Positions 26,225 to 34,397 of a stretch of DNA of 36,143 bases are shown in pieces. Numbering within the stretch: the first letter of the stretch is position 1; each line of letters opens with the position of its first letter. The notes under the pieces are model-generated. The model was not told where the DNA came from and searched no databases. It saw only the letters and a program-made list of their open reading frames with translations. Source of the DNA: an uncultured Bacillus sp. (GTDB lineage: Bacteria > Bacillota > Bacilli > Bacillales_B > DSM-18226); assembly GCF_946478885.1 (NCBI RefSeq), contig NZ_CAMLDX010000029.1, positions 1 to 36,143 on the forward strand, given 5' to 3'. A program made the translations under genes and the position numbers.

Positions 26225-26845
26225 TCATTTACGCTCAAGCAATTCTATAAAATGGCTTAATATCCTTGCGGTCATACCCCAAATAACCTTCTCGTTATAT
26301 TGGTAGAAATATTGATCCATAGTTCGTTTTTGCCATGGATAATTCTCTCCTCCGCTTATCAGGTCATATGGGAAGCCGTCTTCCGGCTGAACAACCAAAT
26401 GGACCCGGTGAATTTCCGGTTTTGTTTCAAGAAAAAAGGAAAGCGGAATCGTAAACATTTCGTCGACTTCAGAATCGTTAGGCTTTATTTCTTCAACATC
26501 TTTAATTTTCCCGACAAAAGGATAAATGATATTGCCTGTTTGAGACAGAAATATATCCAACGGAATGAGATCCACGATGTTAGATTCTTGAATCCCCAGT
26601 TCTTCAGACGTTTCCCTTATGGCACATTGCAACTGATCTTTGTCAGATTTATCCATTTTTCCTCCAGGGAAACAAATTTCACCGGGCTGTCTGCGCAGGC
26701 TCATTGCTCTCACCTCAAACAAAAGGTGCGTTTCATGATGAACCTCAACTAATGGCAACAGTATGGAATATTTTGGAAGTTTGTCATGTCCAAGGATAGA
26801 TGGATGGCGATTCTTTAATTTTTCATAAATAGACAAAGCATTCAT
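26225..26845 (-). CDS. NUDIX hydrolase, CoA pyrophosphatase type
   Basis: This protein of 206 residues probably cleaves coenzyme A or its derivatives to phosphopantetheine and 3',5'-ADP. The CoA-type signature preceding the NUDIX box is present (SLRRQPGEICFPGGK), followed by the NUDIX helix RETSEELGI (to ~84). The usual first Glu of the box appears replaced by Asp (KMDKSDKD), which is common in this subgroup as far as I recall. The ATG at 26845 (MNALSIYEKLKNRHP) is chosen because GGGGG lies 8 bases upstream; a TTG five codons earlier overlaps that site. Monocistronic. Substrate specificity is inferred from the motif. Confidence 0.87.
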   Translation of the reverse strand: MNALSIYEKLKNRHPSILGHDKLPKYSILLPLVEVHHETHLLFEVRAMSLRRQPGEICFPGGKMDKSDKDQLQCAIRETSEELGIQESNIVDLIPLDIFLSQTGNIIYPFVGKIKDVEEIKPNDSEVDEMFTIPLSFFLETKPEIHRVHLVVQPEDGFPYDLISGGENYPWQKRTMDQYFYQYNEKVIWGMTARILSHFIELLERK

Positions 26846-26988
26846 CTTGACGACCCCCAAATATCAGAAATTTTTACATTTATTATACATGGGATCTAAG
26901 CCGTAGAAAAAGCAAAAAGGCTACGTATGCAAATTCTCAGAAATGTCGTTTTCAAATAATTGATTATTTCTCCCTGCCATCAACGGTA

Positions 26989-27456
26989 TCATGATTTCGC
27001 TATATTAAGTGACGTTTCAATCATACGCCGCATTGCATGAATTTGCCCAAAATGATAGGATTCATGATAAATGGCAAAACTCGCCAATTCCCCCACTGTC
27101 GTTTGCCCTAACATTGGTTTTGGTAGCTTTTCAAGAAAACGCTCATTTGGAATTGCTTTAATACGGACCAATTGTTCCTTTGCCTTTTCTAGAAGCTCTT
27201 CCATGCTTGGAACATTCCCCTTCCAATCGGCAGGCTTTGTTCCCGGGGCAAAGCAGTTGCTATAATGGGCTGGTAGCTGTCCCTCTTCTCCAAACACGAA
27301 TTTCTCTGTAATCACTAATAAGTGTCCTAGGTTCCAATGGATAGTATTGCTGAACCCCACAGGCTGTATGCTCGTAATTTCTTCTGGAATTTCTGCTAAT
27401 CTTTTTACTAATCTCTCACGAATAATGTCAAATTGATTTTTTAATAGTTCTCCCAT
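26989..27456 (-). CDS. DinB-family metal-binding protein
   Basis: A four-helix-bundle protein of 155 residues of the DinB/YfiT superfamily (DinB_2 type). The histidines expected to bind a divalent metal are visible as H45 (HWNLGHLL) and H131 and H135 (YHESYHFGQI). Members include thiol-dependent S-transferases working with bacillithiol, but many are uncharacterised; no specific substrate can be given. The ATG at 27456 follows AGGAG. It is transcribed alone on the minus strand, with no clear functional tie to its neighbours. Confidence 0.88.
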   Translation of the reverse strand: MGELLKNQFDIIRERLVKRLAEIPEEITSIQPVGFSNTIHWNLGHLLVITEKFVFGEEGQLPAHYSNCFAPGTKPADWKGNVPSMEELLEKAKEQLVRIKAIPNERFLEKLPKPMLGQTTVGELASFAIYHESYHFGQIHAMRRMIETSLNIAKS

Positions 27457-27649
27457 CTGATCTCCTCCGTATTCATTTCATATACTATTATTTTCGACTT
27501 CTGGGCTACGTCCTGCATAAACGTTCTCGTTCGAAAAATCCGTACAGTTACAATTGTGAGATAACTACTTTATTCCTCTTAAAACTATGTCAATGCTATT
27601 AATCAATCATACATGAATAGAAGGAAAGAGAATTAGGAGGATATCTTCC

Positions 27650-28414
27650 TTATTCTCCTCCTCCATAATCCGGAAGCTCAATATTTTTACTTTCGAGATA
27701 ATTCTCCATCCCTTTTACAATGGTTTTTAAGGTTTCAATTCGGACAAATCGCTTATCATTGCAGGCGATGACATGCCACGGGGCATTTTTTTTATCTGTT
27801 TTGGCAAACATCTCTTCAGCTGCCGTTACATAATCATTCCATTTTTCCCGGTTGCGCCAGTCTTCACTTGTTAGCTTCCAGCGTTTAAAGGGGTTTTCCG
27901 CCCTTGCCTTAAACCTAGCCAGCTGTTCCTCCATAGATATATGTAGATAAAATTTAATAACTAAATAACCATCCACAGAAAGCAGCTTTTCAAAGTCGTT
28001 AATTTCCTGATAGGCTCTTTTCCATTCTTCTTCCTGAGCAAACCCTTCAATTCGTTCTACAAGCACCCGGCCATACCAAGAACGATCAAAAATCGTAATC
28101 TGACCGTATTGTGGAATTTTCCTCCAGAATCTTTGTAAATAATGATACCTCTTTTCATGAGGTTCAGGAGCTGCAATCGCCATAACTCGAAAGCCGCGAG
28201 GATCTAGATGTTCTGTAATCCGCTTAATCGCTCCTCCTTTACCGGCAGCATCTACCCCTTCCATCACAATCACTGTGGCAATCTTTTCCTGATGAAACAC
28301 ATGCTGGAGCCGTAAAAGTTTCCACTGATACTCCTTTAATTTTCTCTCATATTCCTTCTTTTCAATATTTTTGTTCGTAAATACCCTTTCAATACGTCCC
28401 TTCTCCACTTGCAT
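27650..28414 (-). CDS. PPK2-family polyphosphate kinase
   Basis: PPK2 enzymes transfer phosphate between polyphosphate and nucleotides. This single-domain member has 254 residues with Walker A EGVDAAGKGG (52-61), Walker B FDRSWYGR (109-116) and the lid-region arginines (HEKRYHYLQRFWRKIP). The N-terminal ~40 residues are the basic helix common to the family. Whether it favours AMP, ADP or GDP phosphorylation cannot be read safely from these motifs. The ATG at 28414 follows AAAAGGGAG. No ppk1 or ppx gene is adjacent. Confidence 0.9.
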   Translation of the reverse strand: MQVEKGRIERVFTNKNIEKKEYERKLKEYQWKLLRLQHVFHQEKIATVIVMEGVDAAGKGGAIKRITEHLDPRGFRVMAIAAPEPHEKRYHYLQRFWRKIPQYGQITIFDRSWYGRVLVERIEGFAQEEEWKRAYQEINDFEKLLSVDGYLVIKFYLHISMEEQLARFKARAENPFKRWKLTSEDWRNREKWNDYVTAAEEMFAKTDKKNAPWHVIACNDKRFVRIETLKTIVKGMENYLESKNIELPDYGGGE

Positions 28415-28543
28415 AGCAACTCCCTTTTGCTTGATTCTGTCCCTTTGATGGCCGAAGTCTCCATTTCACTAAAAAATATTTGACTTGTTTGACCATTCTC
28501 ATCATTTAAAATAGCACAAGATCAAGACAAATAACAGGTACAT

Positions 28544-29056
28544 CTAACTACGAGCATCACTTTTGCCTTCCATCACTTCAGAGACCCCACTCTTAAAAAA
28601 CCATCCATGAAATCGATAGGATAAATAATATGTACCCAAAATGGTCGTGAGGGTCCAATACCATTTCCAGCCAGTATAAGTAATGAGACGTGTCCATTTA
28701 AGAGCGAAAACCTCAAAACCGGTGATTAATAAAGAGTGTCCAAAAAAATAGAGTGTTTTTATTAGCTTGCTTCTATGTTCAGGATAATACAAATTAAACA
28801 AAACACAAAGCGAAGGATACACAAAATACTCGAAAGTAAAGCTTGATTTCGTTGCTTTTTTAAAAAATAACCGTGCCGGATAACGTATCAACCTTTTTTC
28901 CACTACTAATAATCCAAACAGCCATGTTATGCATTGTTTAAAAAAGAAGACGGCAACGGCTTCACGAATTCTCGTCTTCGGTACAAATTTTAATAAGAGC
29001 AAAATCATAACACCCAAAACGGAGCTTTCAATGATTTTTTCTGCTTTAAATTTCAT
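28544..29056 (-). CDS. CBO0543-like multi-pass membrane protein
   Basis: A very hydrophobic, basic 170-residue protein with about four predicted membrane helices, near 12-24, 36-52, 75-92 and 100-120, and possibly a fifth near 132-148. The segment FEYFVYPSLCVLFNLYYPEH resembles the CBO0543 family of spore-formers, whose function is unknown. No enzyme motif is visible. The ATG at 29056 follows AAGGAG. It stands alone between the PPK2 gene and a plus-strand enolase-family gene. Family assignment is from memory of this motif only. Confidence 0.7.
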   Translation of the reverse strand: MKFKAEKIIESSVLGVMILLLLKFVPKTRIREAVAVFFFKQCITWLFGLLVVEKRLIRYPARLFFKKATKSSFTFEYFVYPSLCVLFNLYYPEHRSKLIKTLYFFGHSLLITGFEVFALKWTRLITYTGWKWYWTLTTILGTYYLSYRFHGWFFKSGVSEVMEGKSDARS

Positions 29057-29244
29057 GTAATCTCACTCCTTGTTACCATTAATTTATCAATTACAGCAAT
29101 ATTTCATGTACTCAACAGAAGATGAAAATAATTCCTGCCGGATAAAATTTTGCTGCAGAACTTATTGTAAAAGGAGCTAATTGAATCCATAATGAAACCA
29201 ACAGAAGACTTGACAAGCCCGAAAAGGAACGGAGGTAATTAGAA

Positions 29245-30357
29245 TTGAAACTGGATCGAATCGTATTAAGACATATGCAAATGGAGCAAAAATCACCTTT
29301 TGCTGCCAGTTATGGGACAACGACGACAAAGGAGTTTATTTTAATCGAAGCCGTTGATACCGATGGATTGTCCGGGTGGGGAGAATCGGTCGCCTTTCAA
29401 ACCCCCTGGTATACAGAAGAGACATTAAAAACCAATTGGCATATGCTGGAGGATTTCCTGATCCCACTCGTCCTTTCATCTCCTATTGAACATCCAGATG
29501 ATTTAGCACCATTGTTTTCCTTCATGAAAAAAAATAATATGGCCAAAGCTGCCATTGAAGGAGCTATCTGGGATTTATGGGCCAAAAAACAGCAGATTCC
29601 TCTAAGCAAGGCACTAGGCGGAACACGAAGGCAGATTGAGGCTGGCATCAGTATCGGTCTGCAAAAAAGTACGGAACAACTAAATGAGGCCATCGGGGAA
29701 TTTCTTACACAAGGGTATCGGCGTGTAAAAGTAAAGATCAAACCAGGACAGGATATTTCTGTTATTGAAGGAATTCGCAAGAAATTTCCTCACCTACCCT
29801 TAATGGCAGACGCCAATTCGGCTTATACTCTTGATGATGTTAACCTGCTGCAGGCACTGGATACGTTCAACCTTATGATGATTGAACAGCCACTGGCAGC
29901 TGATGATATTGTGGATCACGCAGCCCTACAGGCAAAAATCCAAACGCCCATCTGCCTCGATGAAAGCATTACTTCAGCTGAAGATGCCAGAAAAGCGCTG
30001 GCATTAGGTAGCTGCAAAATCATTAATCTTAAAATAGGTCGGGTTGGCGGCTTAACAGAATCCATTAAAATACATAATCTCTGTAAAGAAAAGGGAATTG
30101 ATGTTTGGTGTGGAGGCATGCTTGAAGCCGGGGTCGGCCGTGCCCATAATATTGCTATCACTACGTTGGATCAGTTTACACTACCTGGTGATACGGCTGG
30201 TTCCTCACGTTATTGGGAGAGAGATATCATTGACCCAGAGGTAGTTGTTGAGAACGGAGTAATAACCGTGTCAGATAAGCCAGGAATTGGATATGAGGTT
30301 AACCGAAAGATGGTTGACTTTTATACTATTTCCTCAAAAACATTCCGCTGTATTTAA
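29245..30357 (+). CDS. MenC/NSAR-type enolase-superfamily enzyme
   Basis: A 370-residue enzyme of the o-succinylbenzoate synthase / N-acylamino-acid racemase subgroup. Catalytic and metal-binding positions are all present and collinear with the known family: K162-x-K164 (VKVKIKPG), D189 (ADAN), E214 (IEQPL), D239 (LDES), K263 (NLKIGRVGG), and [13 protein letters not shown]. Either menaquinone synthesis (OSBS) or racemisation of N-acyl amino acids is possible, and many Firmicute members do both. It is not beside other men genes, nor next to an acylase. TTG at 29245 with GGAGG 9 bases upstream is the start; no ATG serves better. Confidence 0.88.
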   Translation: MKLDRIVLRHMQMEQKSPFAASYGTTTTKEFILIEAVDTDGLSGWGESVAFQTPWYTEETLKTNWHMLEDFLIPLVLSSPIEHPDDLAPLFSFMKKNNMAKAAIEGAIWDLWAKKQQIPLSKALGGTRRQIEAGISIGLQKSTEQLNEAIGEFLTQGYRRVKVKIKPGQDISVIEGIRKKFPHLPLMADANSAYTLDDVNLLQALDTFNLMMIEQPLAADDIVDHAALQAKIQTPICLDESITSAEDARKALALGSCKIINLKIGRVGGLTESIKIHNLCKEKGIDVWCGGMLEAGVGRAHNIAITTLDQFTLPGDTAGSSRYWERDIIDPEVVVENGVITVSDKPGIGYEVNRKMVDFYTISSKTFRCI

Positions 30358-30376
30358 GAACCCGTCTATAAAAAGC

Positions 30377-30420
30377 AAAAGGACTGAGATAACATGTGAT
30401 CTTGTTATCTCAGTCCTTTT
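30377..30420 (+). terminator. Strong terminator of the MenC/NSAR gene
   Basis: A perfect 18-bp stem AAAAGGACTGAGATAACA/TGTTATCTCAGTCCTTTT with an 8-base loop is followed by TTTATCC. The symmetric A/T ends mean that it can also stop minus-strand transcripts coming from the PepSY genes. Confidence 0.95.
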
Positions 30421-30612
30421 TATCCATGAAGGGACACCTATCAGCACTCACAACTCCGCATGTCAAGTTCAAGAGAGAAAGAAATTTATGAAAAGCAGGA
30501 ATTTTCATAGTCCCTTCTCCGATTCTTGGAAAAAGCTTTTTAAAGTACTGTAAACAAAATAAGCAGTATTTTTGCAGCAAAGCAGCAAAAAATCTTTTCA
30601 GATGATTCACTT

Positions 30613-31194
30613 CTAATCATCTCTTTCAGTTTCAAGAATTTCTCCGGTAGTGCCATCTACTTCAACATCTATTCTTCCGTTCGTTGTCTGTAACTCCATT
30701 TTGTATGCCAAAATACCATCATCATGCTCCAATTCCAGTTCATACACTTTTCCATTCACTGCTTTCTCAGCGATATTTACAGCCTTATCTTCTGAAATCG
30801 TTTGGTCGGACTCTGATACACCAGTTTCATTCTTAAATACTTGTCCGTCGACTGTGCCAATGTCGTTATATCGGTCATCATCCAGCCGATTTTCCTTTTT
30901 GACAGAAACCACTTTTCCAGTAGAAGCATCAATATAAACATCATAATCCGTATTTCCTTTTTCAATCTCTACCTCATACACAACACGGTTCAGCCCTTTT
31001 TCCATTTCAACACTTTCTACTCTGCCGTCTGCTTCTTTTAATGCAATCTTTTTTGCTTCCTCTAAGGTTATTCTATTCTGACCATTTTTTAGTATTTCCT
31101 TTGGAGAGGAAGGATCTTCTGCTGCCCCGGCTGCTAGCGCTCCACCAAAAATTATAGCCATCCCTAACGCACCTATGATTAATTTTTTATTCAT
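30613..31194 (-). CDS. Secreted PepSY-domain protein
   Basis: A 193-residue exported protein. A signal peptide is visible at 1-~24 (MNKKLIIGALGMAIIFGGAL, then AAGAAE), followed by two PepSY repeats of about 65 residues (ITLEEAKKIALKEADGRVES..YDVYIDASTGKVVSV and ISEDKAVNIAEKAVNGKV..IDVEVDGTTGEILE). PepSY domains are thought to inhibit peptidases or sense the envelope; no catalytic residues are present. The ATG at 31194 follows AAAGGAGG. It lies downstream of a larger PepSY protein and a two-component system, an arrangement that resembles B. subtilis ykoGHIJ. Confidence 0.9.
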   Translation of the reverse strand: MNKKLIIGALGMAIIFGGALAAGAAEDPSSPKEILKNGQNRITLEEAKKIALKEADGRVESVEMEKGLNRVVYEVEIEKGNTDYDVYIDASTGKVVSVKKENRLDDDRYNDIGTVDGQVFKNETGVSESDQTISEDKAVNIAEKAVNGKVYELELEHDDGILAYKMELQTTNGRIDVEVDGTTGEILETERDD

Positions 31195-31295
31195 TATAAA
31201 TTCCTCCTTTATTTCATCCTAATCATTCAAGATGAGAAGAACGAGAAAGAAGGATTAAAATTTGATGAGAAAATCAGTTGAACATCTTTAAGAAG

Positions 31296-31323
31296 AAAAA
31301 AAGGAACGACTAATCTTCGTCCT
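31296..31323 (-). terminator. Weak terminator between the two PepSY genes
   Basis: AGGACGA and TCGTTCCT (with one bulge) around a 7-base loop, then seven T on the minus strand, overlap the stop of the larger PepSY gene. The stem is short, so partial readthrough to the smaller PepSY gene is likely. Confidence 0.55.
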
Positions 31324-32065
31324 AATCATCGTCAGAATCCCTTCCATCTTCATCTTGTGTAATAGATCGAATCTCTCCTGTAATCGAATTAATTTCTATA
31401 ACGTATTCTTGATCATTACCTATTTCGATATTCACGATATAATACGCGACACCGTTAATAGTGTCGATCCAGATCTCGTCAATCGTACCTGCCCCGTCTG
31501 TTTGCTTCAAAGCGATTGAAGCTGCCTCCTGCTTGGTGAGCATTGTTGGCTGATTGGCCGATGATCTTGTTTCTTCTTTAAGAATTTCTCCTGAGAAGGC
31601 ATCAATTGTTAATGAAGTATCTTCATCTGTTTTACTGATAACTAGAACATATGCAATGGTATGATCTACTCTTTGACGCTCGAAAGAGACAATTTCTCCC
31701 TTTACCTGTTTCCAGGCAATCGCTTTAATTTCCTCTCTACTAAGCTCCTTTGTCTGGCTATCTTCTTTTGTTTTTGAATCAATCATGTCGGATATTTTCG
31801 TTAAAGAGGAGACCTCACCAGATCTGATGTTGAGCAGAAGCAAATACATTCCGGTTGGTTTTGCCAATTCGATCACATATTCTCCATCCTGCTGTTTAAT
31901 ACTTTTTACAGTTCCTGAATATCGCTCAACTGCGATCTTTTTGGCTTCTGCTTCTGATAAATCACTTGCATTTGAAAAAAATGGTTTTGCCACTAGCAGG
32001 ATTAAGAGAAGTAGAACCAGCAAGAGAAGCATGCCGCTGCACGCAAAAAAAAACTTCTTTTTCAT
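31322..32065 (-). CDS. Membrane-anchored protein with three PepSY repeats
   Basis: A 247-residue protein with one N-terminal membrane helix (~8-28, a leucine-rich run after MKKKFFFACSG), which may be a signal anchor. Three PepSY-like units follow, recognisable by repeated EAKKIA / REEIKAIA / KQEAASIA openings and ending in NIRSGEVSSL, IDAFSGEILKEE and INSITGEIRSI. The C-terminus is an acidic EDGRDSDDD tail. It probably faces outside and has no enzyme motif. The ATG at 32065 follows GAGGTGGTG. It lies 74 bases after the sensor kinase gene, and cotranscription is likely, so it is a good candidate accessory sensor. Confidence 0.88.
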   Translation of the reverse strand: MKKKFFFACSGMLLLLVLLLLILLVAKPFFSNASDLSEAEAKKIAVERYSGTVKSIKQQDGEYVIELAKPTGMYLLLLNIRSGEVSSLTKISDMIDSKTKEDSQTKELSREEIKAIAWKQVKGEIVSFERQRVDHTIAYVLVISKTDEDTSLTIDAFSGEILKEETRSSANQPTMLTKQEAASIALKQTDGAGTIDEIWIDTINGVAYYIVNIEIGNDQEYVIEINSITGEIRSITQDEDGRDSDDD

Positions 32066-32139
32066 TTCACCACCTCGATCATCTTCCCCATATTATGACG
32101 AATAAAAATGAGAAATCCCTGAGAATCCAAAATAAATAC

Positions 32140-33507
32140 TTACTTGTTAGAATGATTATGTGGTGGCAAGGTAATCGTGACCGTTGTTCCGCTTCCCTCC
32201 GTGCTCACTAACGTCAGACTGGCATCCATAGCATCTGCAATTTCCTTAGCCAGAGAAAGTCCAAGTCCTGAGCCGCCCATTTGCCGGCTTCTCGCTTTAT
32301 CCACCCGATAAAAGCGATCAAACACTTTAGGCAAATCTTCTTTCGGTATGCCAATTCCTCTGTCACTTATCTGAATATATGGTTCCCCCTCCTTCCGTCC
32401 AACCTCGACGGAAATAACATCCTCACTATATTTTCCAGCGTTATCCAAAAAAATATAGATTAGCTGCTTCAGCATTTTTCCATCAGCTCGTGTCAGTATT
32501 TCCTCTTTTGGCACATGGAGCTCTACATTTCGTCGATACGCCTTTTCAAATGCTTTAACCATCTGCACTACATGATTTCCAAGTTCAATTTCTTCCGGTT
32601 GCATTCTCCAATTCTCCTGATGTCTAGCTAATTGCAATAATTGTTCAATCAAGCTTTTCATTCGAATCGACTCAGAATGAATAGCCTCAATTGATTCACG
32701 AAATAAATCCAGGTCATTTATTCCTCTTCTTTTCAATAGACTTGCGTAGCTCTCAATAATCGTTAATGGAGTGCGTAATTCATGTGAAGCATTGGCAACA
32801 AACTGATCCTGCTTTTCAAAATTTGCTTCCAACAGGTCGATCATATGATTAAAGGTTTCACCCATCTGATATAATTCATCCTTCGTCCCTTCCTTCAATT
32901 CAATCCGTTTAAACTGACCGCTTTTTCGAATTTCTGTCATCGTTTCTATTAAGGAAATAATTGGCTTTGTAATCAGGCTACTCAAGATACGGCTTGAAAG
33001 GAAAACGGGAATCATAGCTATAATGGTAACGGTAATCAGAACGTATCGCAGTATGGAAAGGTCGTCCACCGTCATTTGCATACTTTTGAAAAACTGTAGG
33101 TTGCCAATTTCTCCATTTTGCAGGATAATCGGTATCGATTGAAACGCATAGTTTGTGCCTTCATATTCGATTCTGACGTTTTTTTCGTTGTTAAAAAACT
33201 GCACCGGCCGATGAGTCAGCTTTTTTTCAGATGGTGACCAGCTTTTATGAGCAGCTTTTTGATTAGTCGTGACAATTTGGATCATCCCATCGATCGGAAG
33301 ATGTGCAGGTAGGAGAATATTTGCGGATATTTCATCGATTGATTGGCTGATTTCGTGGGCTGCTTGCTCCGCTTCAGCATGAGCCTGTTCTATCTCGCTG
33401 TCGAGGATTGAGTCGCTAAATATGAAATAAACCGAGAAATTGATAATGACAAACAGACCGATGAATAAAACAGCTGTAGACAGATATATTTTATTGCGAA
33501 GCTTCAT
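32140..33507 (-). CDS. Sensor histidine kinase of an OmpR-type two-component system
   Basis: A 455-residue HPK1-type kinase: membrane helices at ~10-30 and ~153-173, an extracytoplasmic domain of about 120 residues, a HAMP linker to ~232, and the phospho-acceptor H242 in ANASHELRTPLTIIES. The ATP-binding domain shows N-box FLDNAGKYSED, G1 ISDRGIGIP, F FDRFYRVDK and G2 GGSGLGLSLA. The ATG shares one base with the TAA of the regulator gene (TAATG), indicating coupling. The signal is unknown; the neighbouring PepSY proteins suggest envelope sensing, as proposed for the similar YkoH. Confidence 0.95.
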   Translation of the reverse strand: MKLRNKIYLSTAVLFIGLFVIINFSVYFIFSDSILDSEIEQAHAEAEQAAHEISQSIDEISANILLPAHLPIDGMIQIVTTNQKAAHKSWSPSEKKLTHRPVQFFNNEKNVRIEYEGTNYAFQSIPIILQNGEIGNLQFFKSMQMTVDDLSILRYVLITVTIIAMIPVFLSSRILSSLITKPIISLIETMTEIRKSGQFKRIELKEGTKDELYQMGETFNHMIDLLEANFEKQDQFVANASHELRTPLTIIESYASLLKRRGINDLDLFRESIEAIHSESIRMKSLIEQLLQLARHQENWRMQPEEIELGNHVVQMVKAFEKAYRRNVELHVPKEEILTRADGKMLKQLIYIFLDNAGKYSEDVISVEVGRKEGEPYIQISDRGIGIPKEDLPKVFDRFYRVDKARSRQMGGSGLGLSLAKEIADAMDASLTLVSTEGSGTTVTITLPPHNHSNK

Positions 33508-34205
33508 TATTCTTCCCTCAGTACGTATCCAACCCCGCGAACCGTATGGATAAGAGGCTTGTCCGATCTCGAGTCAATTTTTTTGCGTAAGTAGCGAATA
33601 TATACATCAATTACATTTGTATCGCCCATATAATCATATCCCCATACCGCTTCAATAATCTGTTCCCTACTTAATACAATCCGTTTATTTTTTAATAAAT
33701 AAACAAGCAAATCAAACTCGCGTGGTGTCAACTCTATGCTTTCATTTCCTCTTGTTACATGTCTAGTCTTCTCATTGACCTGCAAATCTGCAATTTGCAT
33801 GATGCAGGTTTGAAGTTCCTGCTTCCTTATTTCAATAGGTCTGACCCTCAATGCCACACGGATCCTTGCCAAAATCTCCTCAATTTGAAATGGCTTCGTG
33901 ATATAGTCATTCGCTCCTAGATCAAGGCCGGAAACTTTGTCCTCAACGGAACTTTTTGCAGTTAATAAAAGAACTGGTGTGTAAGTGTCATGCATCCGGA
34001 TACGCCGTAATAGTTCAATACCGCTGATTCCCGGCAGCATAATATCAAGCAATACTAAATCCCACTGACGGCTTTGAAACAAGTCAAAAGCCTGCAATCC
34101 ATCGGTTGCCTTTCCAACCTCGTATCCTTCATATTCCAATTCAAGCTCTAATAAGCGCAAAATTTTCACTTCATCCTCAACAACCAATATTGAAGTTTCC
34201 CCCAT
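33507..34205 (-). CDS. OmpR/PhoB-family response regulator
   Basis: A 232-residue DNA-binding regulator. The receiver domain has the acidic pair at E10-D11-E12, phospho-acceptor D54 (LLLDIMLPG), T82 and K104 (YITKPFQ); a winged-helix domain follows (~135-230, ELTPREFDLLVYLL and VIDVYIRYLRKKID). The ATG at 34205 (MGETSILVVEDE) is chosen; a GTG four codons upstream lies only one base behind the GGGGA site and cannot be used. It heads an operon with the kinase and probably the PepSY genes. It most resembles the YkoG/ArlR group, which is a motif-level impression. Confidence 0.95.
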   Translation of the reverse strand: MGETSILVVEDEVKILRLLELELEYEGYEVGKATDGLQAFDLFQSRQWDLVLLDIMLPGISGIELLRRIRMHDTYTPVLLLTAKSSVEDKVSGLDLGANDYITKPFQIEEILARIRVALRVRPIEIRKQELQTCIMQIADLQVNEKTRHVTRGNESIELTPREFDLLVYLLKNKRIVLSREQIIEAVWGYDYMGDTNVIDVYIRYLRKKIDSRSDKPLIHTVRGVGYVLREE

Positions 34206-34250
34206 AGAACACCACACTCCCCTTGCAAAGTATATAACTCAATGATAAAA

Positions 34251-34375
34251 AGGCTGTCCCACCTAGTGTCAGATATCCACCATTTATCTATATCCCGTGC
34301 AGCTTAATGCAAAGTGATGCTAGATACTATTTTGTGGTGCCTGATACCTTTGCTTATGGGACAGCTCCTTTTTGT
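34251..34375. repeat. Interspersed intergenic repeat, copy 4, probable bidirectional terminator
   Basis: A 117-bp copy from AGGCTGTCCCA to TGGGACAGCT, with TGTCAGATATCCACCATT, TTATCTATATCCCGTGC, TTAATGCAAAGTGATGC, TAGATACTA and GTGGTGCCTGATACC inside. The ends pair 10-11 bases and T runs flank both sides (CCTTTTTG on the plus strand, GCCTTTTTATC on the minus strand), so it can terminate in either direction. It lies behind the deacetylase gene and in front of the response regulator gene. Confidence 0.82.
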
Positions 34376-34397
34376 TGGGAATCTTATCCTTTCTCCT

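Noticed and set aside
29192..29242. A 16-codon frame ([16 protein letters not shown]) ending 2 bases before the MenC/NSAR start, possible leader peptide
   Set aside because: The AGGAG ahead of it is too far from the ATG, and there is no run of regulatory codons or attenuator hairpin.
30410..30610. 66-codon minus-strand frame between the MenC/NSAR gene and the PepSY gene
   Set aside because: It overlaps the strong terminator, and the protein has no recognisable features. The region 30421-30612 otherwise shows nothing I can name.
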